Assembly (NCBI GenBank): GCA_000320545.1
Contig: ADNK01000693.1
Coordinates: 1-64,000 of the forward strand
Source: Bigelowiella natans CCMP2755
Lineage: Eukaryota; Cercozoa; Chlorarachniophyceae
Direction of reading: 5' to 3'
DNA: 64,000 nt
A program made the position numbers and the translations under genes. Positions 26,381 through 40,850 of the stretch are shown here, in pieces (position 1 is the stretch's first letter; each line of letters begins with the position of its first letter). Below the pieces are notes generated by a model. The model had not been told where the DNA came from, searched no databases, and saw only the letters and a program-made list of their open reading frames with translations.

Positions 26381-29300
26381 ATGCTTTGGCTGGTCACAGT
26401 AGTAACTGTCGCGACAAATGCTCTCGCCATCACTGGCCACATGATAGGGCAGCAGAAACTAGAAGGCGGATTAATAGATTTTCATCGAAAAGCACCTCAC
26501 TTGGAGATTGCAGACGAGTACACCGAACTTATTAGCAAATGTGGCCGTGCAAGACGATGGGAAAGAGCTTTGGAGTTGCTTTACCAGTACCATAACAAGC
26601 AAAAGGAGGCCGCCGCTGTAGATTCATCATCAGTGGCAGCAGTCCTACAGGATGGTGATGAGGGAGGAGGCAAAGGCCCAGTACCACCAGCAACTACGCC
26701 GTGTATGGTTCATGCAGCCCTTTTAGCTTGCGTGAAGTCTAAGAGGCCTCAGCAAGCTCTACAGATAGTGAAATCATTTACAAACGCACCTATTGTTCCC
26801 GCCTCTTATAATGCGACCATCGATTCTAGCGGCTTTTGTAGCGAAAATAAAGACCAAAGGTCCACGCAGCAGCAGCTGCAGCAACGGGATTATATGACTA
26901 AACATGAAGCCCTGGGATACTCAGTAACCGATCTCTTCTTTTCACTTGGTAAAATCAAGGAGATGCTGTCAACTATTGAAAGAATGTCCTCCATCAAAGA
27001 TGATGGTGGTAGTTCTTCCCCTATGGTGTCGTGGCTGCATCATCCAAAAGTATTTGCAATGTGGCTCCGGAGGAGTAGAAGAAGAAGAAAAAGAAAAAAC
27101 ACTAGTTGTCTTAGTCATCATTTGCTGAAACCTTCAACTGCACTTAGTACTTTACGGTCTGCTGAGAAGGTGGCGGCTTGGGCAACAGCGTTGATGATGC
27201 TAGGCTATTCCTCCTCCTCCTCCTCCTCCTCCTCCTCCTCCTCCTCTTGGGCTTTAGCCATATCTGCTTGCGCGAAGGGGAGGGAGTGGCAATTAGCGGA
27301 GATGTTGCTCAGACGTTGTGTCAAAGCAGCTTCGAAAGAAGAAGCAACCGAGAGTATATCACCGCAAACACCGGTACTGACTACTTCAGTGAAGCAACGA
27401 GAGGAACTCATGATGACGGCAATCGATAAGTGCAAGCTAGCTATTCTACCATCGATGTACAAAGGCATTTGCGGTGTGGGAAAACGACGATGGCAACGGG
27501 CTTTGCAGTTGATCGACGAGGTTGCTGAGAGAAGAACAAGGAGAATAATACCAAGTAGAAGTAGTAGTAATGATAATAGTAGATCCATTAATAATACCAC
27601 ATCAGTAACTTCTAGCAGCCACGACTCAATAGCGAAATATAGCACTACTGGTATGAGGGATGACGACATTCCTACTTCTGCTATTCCAACTACTACCACC
27701 AATATTTCACGACAAGCGCAGATTCAACAGCAGCTGCAACTTTCTTCGGATGGATTAGACATCATCAGTGGTGATATGCACATGCACGTTCTTCGCGCTC
27801 TTGGCTGTAAGGGTGGGAAAAGATTTTGCCACCACCTCCTTCATAAGCATCATCATCATGATCATCATCATTATCATCACAGACACCCTAATCATCTTAA
27901 TAATCTTGTCAACGAACAAATCAGGAATATACAGCAAAAAACAGATGGCTGTGGTATAAGCGCATGGCAATACGTTAATGACCATACTTCAAGCCTAGAA
28001 GAAGAAGAAGATGAAGAAGTGGAAGGAGAAGAAGACCACAAGGAAGAGGAGTATACTATACTTGAGGACGAGGAGAGGAAGGAAGATATGCATATCTCTC
28101 TCGAAGAGCTCCTCCAGGATAATACTACCAGTCCGCAAACAACCTCTCATGGAGCACAAAGACTACTTCTACCACTTCCTAAGATGTTTCTTCGTCATTA
28201 TAACTACTCTCCCGGCAGGAGGAGAAGAAGAAGAAGAACAAAGTGGTCATCCCACTACTATTTTCAGCCTCCCAAAGACTATAATATACGGATTTGCGAG
28301 TACACAAATCGGAAACGATGCAGAAATGGAATACTAACTCGCATAAGAGATCATGTAGATGAAAGAATCGCTGCGAATACAGATATGGTTATCACAGGTG
28401 GTAATAGAGCTGCTGCAGCAAGAGGGAGGATGGTGAGAATGCTTCCTCATGGACAAATCCGCTTTAGACCCTCTGATTTTGTTGTTGACGAAGTTGATAG
28501 GAGTGGTAGAGTTGTAACCTTGTTGAATGTTGGCAGATTCTCGAAAATACAAGATCATGATGCTGATGATGATAATGATGATGATGATGATGACACGAGG
28601 AGTACGACAATATCGTCGGCAAAAATGAATAAGAGTCAAAGACAAAAGACAGCATACGGCTATAGTAATAAAAATAGTAATGATAATAATATTAATAATA
28701 ATGATACTGCAACAAGATGCCCTCCTATTGGCGATGATAGTAGTAGGTTGGGGGGGGTTGTGGTGAAGCAGCAGCATATAGCACTTATTCAAGCAACAGT
28801 GACGAAAACGCTATCAAAGACCTCCGATGTGATGACCTCCATTGCGAAGCAGCTCAGCATTAGCAGCGACGACATTTCTATGTTCGGAAATAAGGATTCT
28901 CGTGCTGTGACGACCCAGCATATAGTCATCAAGCTGCCAAGGGATAAGATTCCTCAACTCTCAAATATATCAATACCAAATGCTCTGATTGGAGACTTTA
29001 AAGAAGTCGATAGAGAGGGTAGTAGTATGTAACACTAGTGGAAAACAGTTATAGTAGTATGAGGATGATTGATATAGCTATTAAATGGATGATGGTGGTG
29101 GTGATGGTGATAATGCTAGTAGCCCGACTGCATATTGATGTTTCCCCAAGTACGGGGATTTAATCGGCGTGTGGTACATATAATATTTGATTTCATGTAC
29201 TATCGTAGCCACTTTTTCTTTACTTTTGACTTTCAGCATTTGAAGTGATTTCGCCAGAAATATTTGAAGCTGAATCAGAAAGTAGTCTACAAAGCATTCT

Positions 29301-29404
29301 CCTCGGTTATTTAGTTTGTTCTCCTCACAGGTTGCTTCGGACGGAATAGAGGAAATAAATTCAAGATTGTTGTGCGCTTTGATAGCCATGATAGTTACAG
29401 CAGC

Positions 29405-29435
<31 letters not shown>

Positions 29436-31385
29436 ACAGTGGCAGAAGTTGTGGCAGCAGCGACGAGGATGCGAAAGATGGTAGAAGCTACAATAATCAC
29501 GACAATGGCAATCACGATGACGACGACATCAGCTCTGCTAAGCATAGTCGGCAACGACGATTCTTCAACACTACTACTACTAGTAGTAGTAATAGTTTCC
29601 GTGACAATCAGCAGCACGACGATGGGCTCTATGAGAAGCTAGCACACTCGGTGACTCGAATGGGGTTCATAAACTACTTCGGTGAACAACGATTCTCGAT
29701 GACCCCTGCTCATTTGGGAAAAGCGTATCTATTGAGAAGGTAGATGATGATGATGATGATGATGATGATGACTATCATCAACAAGAAGCAGCTGGAAACA
29801 AGAGAAACATACAAACACACCATACGCTAAACAGATATCTATCACAAATAGCTTCTTCATATACTGTCTTTGTTGTCAATTACATGAAGGTACGTCGATT
29901 GTATTCGGTACATATTGTCGCCTGATATTGACGGGGCAGCGTGGCAGTATGAAGCGTACTATCAGTGGTGGGCTCGGTAGTATTATCCATAATGTTAATG
30001 ATCCATTGTAATAGAAAGCTAATGGTATTTATGATGTTGATGATCCGAAAGAGCAAGAAAATTGCCCCGATTGAATGTGTTGTATAAAGTATTATGTGAG
30101 ATTTATCATCATCCAAAGAACGACTTAGTAATAATAATAATAATAATATTTGTAGTAATATGATGCTGATGATGCTGATGATGGTGATGTGGTGGCAGTG
30201 CTGTATATTGACCGTTGCTTCTTACAATCTATCACCCATCGTTTCACCACTGTTCATTAGGCGGAAAGGACCCATACGAGAAGCAGCAAAAGCAACACTA
30301 CTCTGCGTTCCAAAGCATATGTCATTTATACAAACCTACGTGCTGAGCTATATCATCAAGCATGCAGATAAGGGGATTTCATGGGATGATCAATATGGTG
30401 GGGCTGGGGCTGGGGCTGAGGAGGAGGTTGAGGAGGAGGAGGAGGTTGAGGAGGAGGAGGAGGAGAAGGAGCATATATCATCACCAAAACAAGATGATGA
30501 TAATGATGACGACAAACTCAACAGCCGTTGTGATGATGACGATGACGATGATGACTCTGATTGCAATGAGGAGGAGAAAGAAATCCCGTGCCATTACTTG
30601 AGAAGAAATCATATCTACGCTCTTTGCAGGTTCGTTGTGTCCTGATTAGTAAAGAACACACACTATCTGTATTTATTCATTTCGCCTTTGTAGGAGCGCG
30701 TTCTTATCGATTCCATGGCAGAGTCGGCAACTTGCAGCAAGGCACAACAAATAATATTTCGATAAATGAGAGAGGGAAGGAGAGGGATAGTGATGGGGGG
30801 GGGAAGAGGGGAGAGAGGAGGGAAGAGTAAGAAATATGGGTAAAGCGATGAAAGGGAGGGAAGGTCATAAATAGATCCATAATTATCTTGCTTGACGTAT
30901 GATATATGATATCATTGATGTTGTTCAAGTTAAACAACAACAACAACAACATCATTATCATCATCATTATCATCATCATCATCATCATCATCAAATGATG
31001 TTCTCCATTCTTCCAGCTCATAATTGCATGGGTGTGATGGATGTTGCTGCTGTTGTTGTTGTTGCTGCTGCTGCTACTGATGCGAAACGACGACGACGAC
31101 GAGCAGGGCCTACCACAGCAGAGTTTGGAACTTCTTGGTGACAGAACGTATACATAGGTTGGTTGTTGTTATCATGGTGGTGGTGATGCTACTGCTGCTG
31201 CTGCTGGGGGTGATGGATTCAATACAGGAAGGGGGGGGGTGGTAAGGGTTATGACATACATATTATAATAATATGTGAATGTGTGTTTATATGATAGAAA
31301 ACATCAGCAATAGATTAAGATGATAAGAACGATGTCTACGATGCAAATGGTTAGTGAGTGGGTCTTAATTTGTGGTCTTAGTGTG

Positions 31386-31424
<39 letters not shown>

Positions 31425-31431
31425 CGCTACT

Positions 31432-31469
<38 letters not shown>

Positions 31470-33020
31470 GCTGCGAAGATATGGCTTGCAACTAGTAGCT
31501 GGGGATCTCGTCGTCACAAGTAATAGCAGTATTAGTAGTAGAAGCAACTAAAGAAATTATCAAATTAACAATGACTATTATTGCACACGTGTACAGTTGT
31601 TCGTACTGCTTTGAGTGGGCATTGATGTTATTGTTGTTGTTGTTGTTGTTGTCGTCGTATTTTCCTTGGAACACAATAGGAAATGAAAGTCTTCGGCTAA
31701 TATGCTACTACGCGCCGCCTGAGCCAGCAGCCTTGTTGTTGTCACGTCCCAAAGATGGCCATTATTTTGATGGACAAAATGATGGATATGGAGAAGCATG
31801 CGGAATTAGTCAAGGAGGAGGGGGAAAGAGATGTAAGGCTACAACTTTTGACGATACATTTGAAGTAGCACAAGGAAGAGCTTCACTAAAAGGAGGAGCA
31901 ACTCGAAAAAGGGGATTAGTACACGGAAAGATGACATCCGATGCAAATCTTGGAGATCTTGTTCTTCCTATGCATGGCAGGAAGGTTTGAAGGAATTTCT
32001 GAAAATAAAAGCATGTGAGGAGTATTTGACAACCTCGTCGTTTTACTAAGAAGATCAAGGCTGCTACGCATTTAATAAAACACGCCTCATTTGATTGATG
32101 AAGTTATTGTTGTTTTTGCTTGTATGTTATACTCCTCGGACGTAGGTTCGGTATCCTACTAATGGAGTCGGTAAAATCGCAAAGGTGTACATGGAATACG
32201 ACGGCACCTTCGATGCCATGGTCATATATTCTCCGCAGCAAATTGTTTTCTTTGGCTCTGATTGTTCTGATAGTTGGTTGTTAAACATGACAACGATGAC
32301 GACCCATAGGATTGTTGGTGCTGCAATAATGTTGGCATTTAGTGTTACTGCTATCATCCTCACCATCATCAACAAATGCAACTATCAGACTCTCGAAGGT
32401 ATTGATCGGACGTTTCTAGTTTGGGGATGCTACAGGAACGTTATCGGTACTCCGTACAATCTTTCGATAACACGGCATCAGACTTACAACAACAGAAATT
32501 GTCGTGGCCGTTGCCGCACTGTACAGGTCATTAGTTACTACCAAACGAGACTAGTAAGGAGAGGACGTTCCAAAAGTATCTCCATGAATGATTGATCCAC
32601 ATTGCCGACAATACCTTTATGAAACAGAATAGCAACAGCACCGAGATTGGAACAAGGCGAGGGGGACATGATGAAATAGAAGAAGAACAAGAAGGAATGA
32701 CTAGGGATCTTCTAGATAATACCAATGAACACATTGTAAGCAGAACGACAAGAAGACGACGACAACGGCGACCAATAAAACAGAAGTTTCAGAGGTACAC
32801 CTCACCCGATGAAAGGGGTTTGAGAAATCATCAGAAACTCAAACAGTTTCTTGGAGATTACAATAGTAACCAACCTCCCTCTATCAGCTATAAGAATACA
32901 ACGAAATTTAGGAAAATACCGGAATCAGAAGATCATACCGCTGCGTGCTTGCAATTTGTATTAGATAAGGGAAGTTACGCAACAATGCTGTGTCGGGAGC
33001 TTGTTAATTGCAATCATTAA
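26381..33020 (+). CDS. PPR repeats fused to TruD/PUS7 pseudouridine synthase
   Basis: Exon 1 (26381-29018) is one open frame. It carries PPR-like helices (WERALELL about residue 60, ISACAKGREWQLAEMLLRR about 290-312, RRWQRALQLIDEV about 368-380), then long Ser, His, Glu and Asp runs. The start of a TruD/PUS7 domain follows: FRPSDFVVDEV (about 694) and GNKDSRAVTTQ (about 836), whose Asp is the catalytic residue of the family. Exon 2 (29331-29739) adds RGNKFKIVVRF and GFINYFGEQRF, exon 3 (30261-30629) REAAKATLLC, then 30694-30722 and perhaps 31017-31137. Later exons give DLVLPMHGRK (ending 31984), VRYPTNGVGK (from 32146), FLVWGCYRNVIG (about 32414) and the terminal KGSYATMLCREL (about 32965-33000). 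Boundaries between 30.7 and 31.7 kb and near 32.5 kb are unresolved. TruD/PUS7 enzymes isomerise uridine in tRNA, snRNA or mRNA. A PPR domain could supply RNA targeting. Confidence 0.85.
27210..27246 (+). repeat. (TCC)n coding for poly-Ser
   Basis: A trinucleotide run inside exon 1 of the PPR-PUS7 gene, translated as about a dozen serines just before the ISACAKGREW helix. Confidence 0.85.
29399..29437 (+). repeat. (AGT)n coding for poly-Ser inside the PUS7 domain
   Basis: An AGT run in exon 2 gives a serine tract between two conserved PUS7 blocks (KFKIVVRF and NYFGEQRF), so the catalytic domain carries a low-complexity insert of about 70 residues, also rich in Asp and Asn. Confidence 0.85.
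31384..31464 (+). repeat. (CAT)n and (CTA)n in the PPR-PUS7 gene
   Basis: Two adjacent trinucleotide tracts, (CAT)n at 31384-31420 and (CTA)n at about 31430-31464, in what is most likely an intron of the PUS7 gene. Frames through them give poly-His and poly-Thr and were not called. Confidence 0.8.
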
Positions 33021-33797
33021 AACATGTTTGAATAACCAAGTTCATAATGATACTTTGTTCCATATTATGCAAATTAAAGAAAAAATAATTGCCTGTTTAA
33101 AAAAAAATGTATCTTTGTACGTGTACACGCGTGAGCACATGTGCAATTTGCTATTTGAAGAAAAACTAATGCTAATCACTGTTTCACTCTGGCAATGGCA
33201 GTGGTTACTGTGTTTCGGTTGGTCTGTTAGATTTACAAGCCAGATTAAAATTGTATCAAATTAAAGTATCAGAGTGTTCCAATGACGCGTAGCCCTTATT
33301 ATTGCACACATAATGCGCAGTCAATCAGTGGCTGCGCACAAACGATTTGCTGGTGCGACAATTACTTTAAACGCATACCATGTGCTTTATTAACAAGGAG
33401 TATCGATTCCAAGATGTATTTTCACAACTGCTGTTTTTGCATGTATATGTACGTAGTATTGATTACGTATCCGAATCAACATACAGGTGTGCACTGTTGC
33501 TTATATGGCTACGGTTGATGTTAGTATCTTAGATATTGTGCGCAGCACTCTTGTTATTCGTCTTACAGCTGAAACCGTCGCTTGGTGTGACATAGGCCCA
33601 GGCACATATTTGAGCATCCATGTACTCGCAAAAGTAAATCAAGCACAACGCACAACCCATGATCATTCCTTGCAATAAAAAGCATAGCTCTACTATCATA
33701 ATCATAACCACCCTCTAATGATTTTTTATGTACATTGCTTCACCATCACATACATTATTTCATCAAGGATCATCCTCTTAACTACTACAGTAATCAT
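33021..33797. other. convergent spacer
   Basis: Between the 3' ends of the PPR-PUS7 gene (+) and the MoxR/VWA gene (-). AT-rich, poor in microsatellites, with no recognisable coding exon or RNA gene. Confidence 0.5.
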
Positions 33798-34295
33798 CTA
33801 TCGATGTTCGACTCTAATGCTACTTCCTGATCTTACAGCTCGAAACCTAACACAATAATAGTGAAATAAACAAGTTGAAAATCATACGAGAAGGGCAAAT
33901 AAGCTATGTGGCTCTAGTTTTATTCTCAATGTGTAAATGCAAAATAAGCTCAAAATCCATTTCTTTTTTAGTTGTTATCGAATATCGATACGTTTTTACC
34001 TCTCCCCTTTTGTATCATTTGACAGCAAATCCAACACGGGAGGGGAGCGTTGGTATCCTATGAACACTGTATGCACTGCGACACCTACCGAGTTGAGACG
34101 ATAAACACTAATTACAGTAATAACTACATGATGAGGAAACATAATGCTTTGTTTCTGGCTGATTCGAATCATACTTGTTAGTAGTCTTATTATTACCAAT
34201 TGATAGTAATACCTAATGCATGAGCTAATTGACGCTCCACAGTGACACGACAGTCGCCTGGTGTTTGTTGTTGTTAGATTTGAACAATACATGCA

Positions 34296-34332
<37 letters not shown>

Positions 34333-35165
34333 ATTTCATCATCATCGTCGTCGTCGTCCAATATAAATAATCAAAGGATCATAAATAAGCTAACAAAACA
34401 ACATTAGTTGCTGCTACTACCACATATAGGGGTAGAGTTGTTGTTGTAAGGTTTGTGTTTTTGTTATTGTTATTGTAGTTGTTGTTACCACATATGTACC
34501 TTGATTAGGCAGACCATCAGTGAGAAAAAGGATGTGTCTATTGGGTTTTTTGCTGCTGCCACTATTGATCGATGAGGATGATAATGACGACGACGACGAT
34601 GATGATGATGATGAAGTAGAGGAGTACATCCTGGATCGAGGATTCTTCGTTATCAACCCCAACACACACACAGCAAACGTAAAACAATCAGAACGATACA
34701 CAGCAGCAGCAGCAGTATTGTGATGAAAGAAGGAGAAACAACTTTACACATTATATCATCACACAAATCAACAGCAGAAAAATTGTTGTCGTTGCTGTTG
34801 TTGTTGTTGTTGTTGTTGCAGTCGTTCTCACTTTTTGAGGGGTAAGATTTTCAAACTCCATGAGAGCATCCTTAAGAGGATCTTGGTAGTTGGTATAACC
34901 ATCACAGTGAAGTGCAGCTGCAAGCTCGCATACCTTATTGTGCCGATGATAATTTAAATATTATGATGAATAAGAGGATGATGATGATGATGATGGCATT
35001 TATGAATCTTCTTTACTAACATCTATCACACAGCAATTAATATAATTACCATCATTATCATCAAACGGTCACTGTATTGGTATAAGTCAACGGTGCATCG
35101 TATGAATTGTCAAGATCATATACAACAACAACATATTGAGAGATCACAATCATGATAACATACAA

Positions 35166-35247
<82 letters not shown>

Positions 35248-36525
35248 CACTGTGGCACTACCACCACTGCTACGTGAGTACCTTATCATGATCTCTTGAA
35301 AAGAATTGTCCCTTTGGAGTGTACTTTTTACTTTGATGATTGAACTCGATATAGCTGAGGATGCATAGGACATTAGATCACTATAAGTACCACTTGTTTG
35401 TCATGTTAAGCATAGAGGAGGGAGGGAGGGGAGGGAGGGAGGGAGGGTGTATACGAGGATGAGGGGCATCAGCTAGCCACGCCGATTATAATCATCATGT
35501 ATATTCCAGAAGAGAATGATGGAGGGGAGGAGGGGGAAGATGCATTGTTTATTATGAAGAAGTCTTCAAGGAAGCAACACGTAGTACTATGTATGGCTGC
35601 CTCTTTCGGTAGGTTCTTCTTACTATGATTCATATCTACACGTGATCATCATACTCTTGATTATCATCATCTGACTACCCTACTCGCATCCAATTCTTCT
35701 TAGCAATGTGGATCAACCGTTGTATTACCTGAAGGAGGAACAATAAACTCAGTGGGTAATAATAATAACAATAGTAACAATAATAATAACAATAATAATA
35801 ATAGCTACACTATACTCTATCTGCTACAGCTACTATCGCTGCTGCTTCTGCCTCCTTTTGTTGCTGCTTGTTGTTGATAATGATATAATACTCTTTCTTT
35901 CGGTAAGAATGCCGACTACTAATAAGCATTCCCAATCATAAATCATAGCGTATTATTGACAGACCCTCTATTATGACTGACCGGATATGTTCTTTTCCTT
36001 AAAGAATCATTCATTAATTCGTTGAATAATGTGTTGTTATTTACTACCTCAGATGCCCACTGCGCTTTGATTCCATTCATTGAACCAGAAATGTCACGTA
36101 AAATAGCTAACTCACCACTTGTTTTCTCAGACGCTCTTTCATCAGCAGCAAGCAGCCCCGTGTAATGAATGGAGGGAGGAGGAGGAGGAGGAGGAGACAG
36201 CACCATATACACATATAAACAAATATAATACACACACATATTAATATATGATACATTAAGGATGCATTTCCTATCATATTTCTGTTGTCCGCCCCCCCCC
36301 CCCAGCCCCTCGCTCTCTCACCTTCCTGTTATGACTGTGTTGTTTTGTCCCATAAACAAATATGGTGTGCTGCTACTGCTGCTACTACTTCTATCAAGTA
36401 TCACTACCTCTCCATTGATCGTGGTAGTGTTGGCATTGGATTTGCGACCCAATTGGCCATTTCTGCAGGTTCGCTATCTTCCATATCACCTTTTATGTAC
36501 GTAAGTGACAACCACCGAAAGGCAG

Positions 36526-36560
<35 letters not shown>

Positions 36561-38778
36561 ATTATATGATGATATATATTAATATCTAAACTGTAGGACA
36601 GAGAGAAAGAGCAACTTCTAGCTGATTATAGCATAATAATTAGATTACTTATAAAGATGTTATCATTCTCATTTGTACTCTCATTGCATATTGTGAAATC
36701 GCTGACTACAAATATAACAATATCTATTGTTCTTTATATATCATATCAGTAAAAGCAGCTAGAGTTAGAGTTATCACCAAAGCTCCTCGAGGGTTTCCAT
36801 TTTCGAGGGACCCCACTAGATGAAGGACCGCCAGTCACCTTTGCGCGCTGTAAATTGATTAATTTATCAATACTTATTTGTTCGCAACTCATAGAATGAT
36901 GATAGAAGCAGGTTTTTACATCAGGAAAAACACTTTGTAGTATATGTTTTGTCGCCGCATCATCATCATCATCATCATCATCATCATTATTTTCCCACGA
37001 TGATTGTTAATCAATGTACTCAAAGAGAGTATCTGTACTTTGAATAAGGCCTTGCCCCTGTTCTTCTTATTCTTTGTTATCATTATTGTTATTTATGTTA
37101 CAAACTGTCCGTTGGTTTGTCTATGGTTGTTGTTGTCTCATTGTTGCCAATGATTAAGATGTGTTTGCTGAACCAACCTGCATTCTCCCTGAAAGTGCAT
37201 TGAGCAATAAATCCATGTTTTCTATTTGCGAGGAAGAAGACTCATACTGTTCCTCCAAGCTCTGATGGTGATGGTGGTGGTGTGATGATGATGATTATGA
37301 TTATGATGATGTTTACTATTATAATGCTAACGACACACACACACACACACACCACATACACATGGAAAACACATGGACCTTCGTTGCTGTATAGGGGTTA
37401 GGCCACTGCCTGATGTGCCCGTTTTCCTTATCATCATCTATGTTATAATGTGAAAAAGAGAGAGAGAACGAGGGGGGGAGGGAGGGAATTAGCGTGAAAC
37501 AGCAAGCGCTGTACATAATCTAATTGTCATAATGAATGAAGTGCGTGATGACAATGATTGGTAGGTGGTGAGCAATCATCATGATCAATACTGTTGACCA
37601 TTGCTGCTGTCTGTCGGTCGTTCATCACGATGTGTGAGTGAATCATCCAAATTTCATCATCATCATCATCATTTGCTGTCTATTCTCCTGCTATTTACAA
37701 CTACTGGGATTGCTACTATTGCTGGTACTACTACTACTTTTACTACTACTACTACCCTTTTCTTTGTCTGCTGCTGTTGTTGTTTCCTCATCGTCCAAGG
37801 GGTTATTAGCATCGGTCCCCTCTTTCTCATCACCATCATTCTTGCCGCTATTCATCGAGTCATTCTGGTGTGCAATTTTATTTGAGGGGAGGATTGTTTG
37901 TATAACATCATTTAGTCGTTCAAAGAGGGAGCAAACAAGACAATGAGCTAATACAATTGTTATTTATCGTCATCTTCATCGAGTTGTATCACCATCTTGT
38001 AGTCTTGCTGTGTCTTATTGAGAATGAAATCGATCATCTTTTGAAGAGACCTAGTTTGACGATATGGTTCAAGTGGAATGTGTGTGTTATCGTACTACTA
38101 TCTAGATGACGACGATGATGATGATGATGATGATGATGAGGATACTCACACCAATTAAACGAATGTTAGCTAGAAATCATATAAGATCTCACAAGTTGGT
38201 TTTACCAACAGGAGGCTAATCGTAATGTTTGTGTTGCGTTTAAGTAACACCTGCTGCCCGTTTGCTGCTGCTGTTCCTGTTCCTGATTTGCTCCTTCCTT
38301 GTTATGCTTCTAAATGACAGTGGAAAAAGGGAGAATCAAGACATCAACCATACACATGTTATGTAAACATTTAGCTGGTAGCTTTAGCTAAATGATAAGA
38401 AGTGCGAAACACACTGGTTCAATAGGAAGAACAATGTGCACACAACCCCCGCCATCACCAGCATTACTATAAACAGCAGCAGCAGCAGCAGTAGTCCTAA
38501 GAACAATTAACTCATCAACTAACCGACTGACTAACCAACCTCGAGAATATCGAAGTCTATCGTCAATCTAGGTGCCGCAGAAGAAGATGAAGAAGATGAT
38601 GATAATGACGAATCCTGTGGAAATTAAGGTAAAAACATATGTATCTAATAAGATACGACTGCGGAATGAAGATGAATATAATTATATGTGTATAGATATA
38701 TTGGCAGGTAATAAATAATTCTCTATTACGTTAGGAGGATGAGATGTCATATATCATAAAGGCCCTCTCTTTCTCTCG

Positions 38779-38823
<45 letters not shown>

Positions 38824-39214
38824 CTAAGGTGGCAAGGAAGCTAGAAGAGAGATCAGGACGAGTGATGAATATCTTTAACACAACACTATACAGCTCGTTT
38901 GTAAAACATGCAGCGGTTGGGAGAAAACCATGCACGCAAGTAGAGAAATCGTTAGTTTTTTGAAATGACTGAGTATACTGCTCCTGCTACTACCACACAT
39001 GGTTGCTTGTTTGTTTTCTAAATCTTTCACACACTACTGTAATCTTCTATATTCTGAGAGTACATGTGGTGCATAGGAAGAAGATGAGGAGACAGAGCTA
39101 GAAGATGAACGTTCTGCAATAACATATGAGATGGTGGGTAGGGAGAGAGTAGCAAGGGCGTGAGGAAGGGGATTAAATAGATAATGAAGAGGACGATGAT
39201 GATGATGCTGCGGG

Positions 39215-39252
<38 letters not shown>

Positions 39253-39959
39253 GATCAACCTCCATTACTTCCTCCTGCTCCTGGCTCTTCACCCTGTACT
39301 CCTCCTCCTTCTCCTCTACTATCATTTTTCATCGTTGTGTTGTTGTCGCTAGAGGAAGCAGGAGGCGAAGAGGGGGATCCTTGATTGTTGTTACCATTGT
39401 TGTTGTTATGAGGATTGCCATCCTCCTCTCCCCCCTCCTTTCCATCAGTACCCTCATTCCCTGCTGCTGCTGATGATAATGATAATTAAAAAAAATGGGG
39501 CGATAACAGTGACAGCCGTCAATCGGAGGAAGAAGCAAACAGCACCAAAGAACAATGAATGGAATGGTCCTCTTTTCGAAAAAAAGCCAAACGACGGGAC
39601 AATAACCTATCTCATTTAGGTCAAAGCAGTCTAACAGCATTAGCATATCAGCATTACCATCACCTGCATTTTCTCCTTCTTTCTTCTTTTTCTTCTCTTC
39701 CTCCTCTGTCTTCATATTGTTATTGCCCTCTTGTTCAATTTTTTTTTCTTCTTCTTCCTCCTCCTCCTCGTCCTCCTCACGGTCCTTAAGAGTCTCCAGG
39801 AGCGCATTTATCAGTAATGGAACCTTGGGGGCATTGCATAGTTATTATTGTGGTGGTGGTGGTAGTAGTAAAACCGTATCAATGCTTTCAGATTAAATAC
39901 TGTGCCAAACTTGCCTTTACTCCTTGCTCTCATTCCACCACTATCACCAACATCTTCAC

Positions 39960-39991
<32 letters not shown>

Positions 39992-40237
39992 CACCATGAA
40001 AAGGTAGGGTATGAAGTATATAGTAGTACCTCCTTGTGGACTTCTGGAGGCACTCTATACGTTGTAATCAGTGACAATACCTAGCAGCACCGATCAATGA
40101 GAACAAGTAAAAGAATAAGAAGAAGAAGAAGAAGATTATATGTCTCTCCCTTTCCCCTTTCCCTCTTCCAGTAAAGAATCAAACAGTTTTGCTTGTAATT
40201 CATTTTCTTCCTCATTTTCTTTACTAGTTTTCTTCTT

Positions 40238-40268
<31 letters not shown>

Positions 40269-40816
40269 ATCTGCTACTATTCTAACCTTGAGATCCTCCG
40301 GAGTTACGTGCATCCTCCCGTTAAGCAATGCATGGGCCTTTAGCACCTGATTACATAATCACAAGATGATAATTATGATCACAAGATGATGCTCATGATG
40401 GCAATCATCACGATGATGCGATGAGAACGAAAATACTAGGTGTAGGGGATATACACAACAATATAAGCTTTCTCTTCCTCTAGAGATTGAAAATAGATGT
40501 GTTGATAAAGTAGTTATGATTAAGGCAAAGGCGTGATTAGCATAGCCGTAGAAGAATCCTATCTACTAGTAGTACTAGATGTGTTATCATTGTCGTTATT
40601 ACTACACCGCCACCTTAACGGTTTTGACAAGCATAGTGCGGTCGGAGAGTATGTGGTTATGATCCTGCACCTTTTATCATTACAATGATCATCAATCATC
40701 ATAAGTCAGGGATAGAGAAAATATAAAAATACGACGATGATGTGACATTACCATTGTGAATGATTCATCATCCAACATGTCACTGATTGCAAGTACACTT
40801 AGCCGTAGTAGTAGTC

Positions 40817-40850
<34 letters not shown>

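Noticed and set aside
37601-37946. Two overlapping plus-strand frames of about 100 codons rich in Leu, Ser and Thr
   Set aside because: Antisense of a well-formed linker exon of the MoxR/VWA gene (about 37755-37930).
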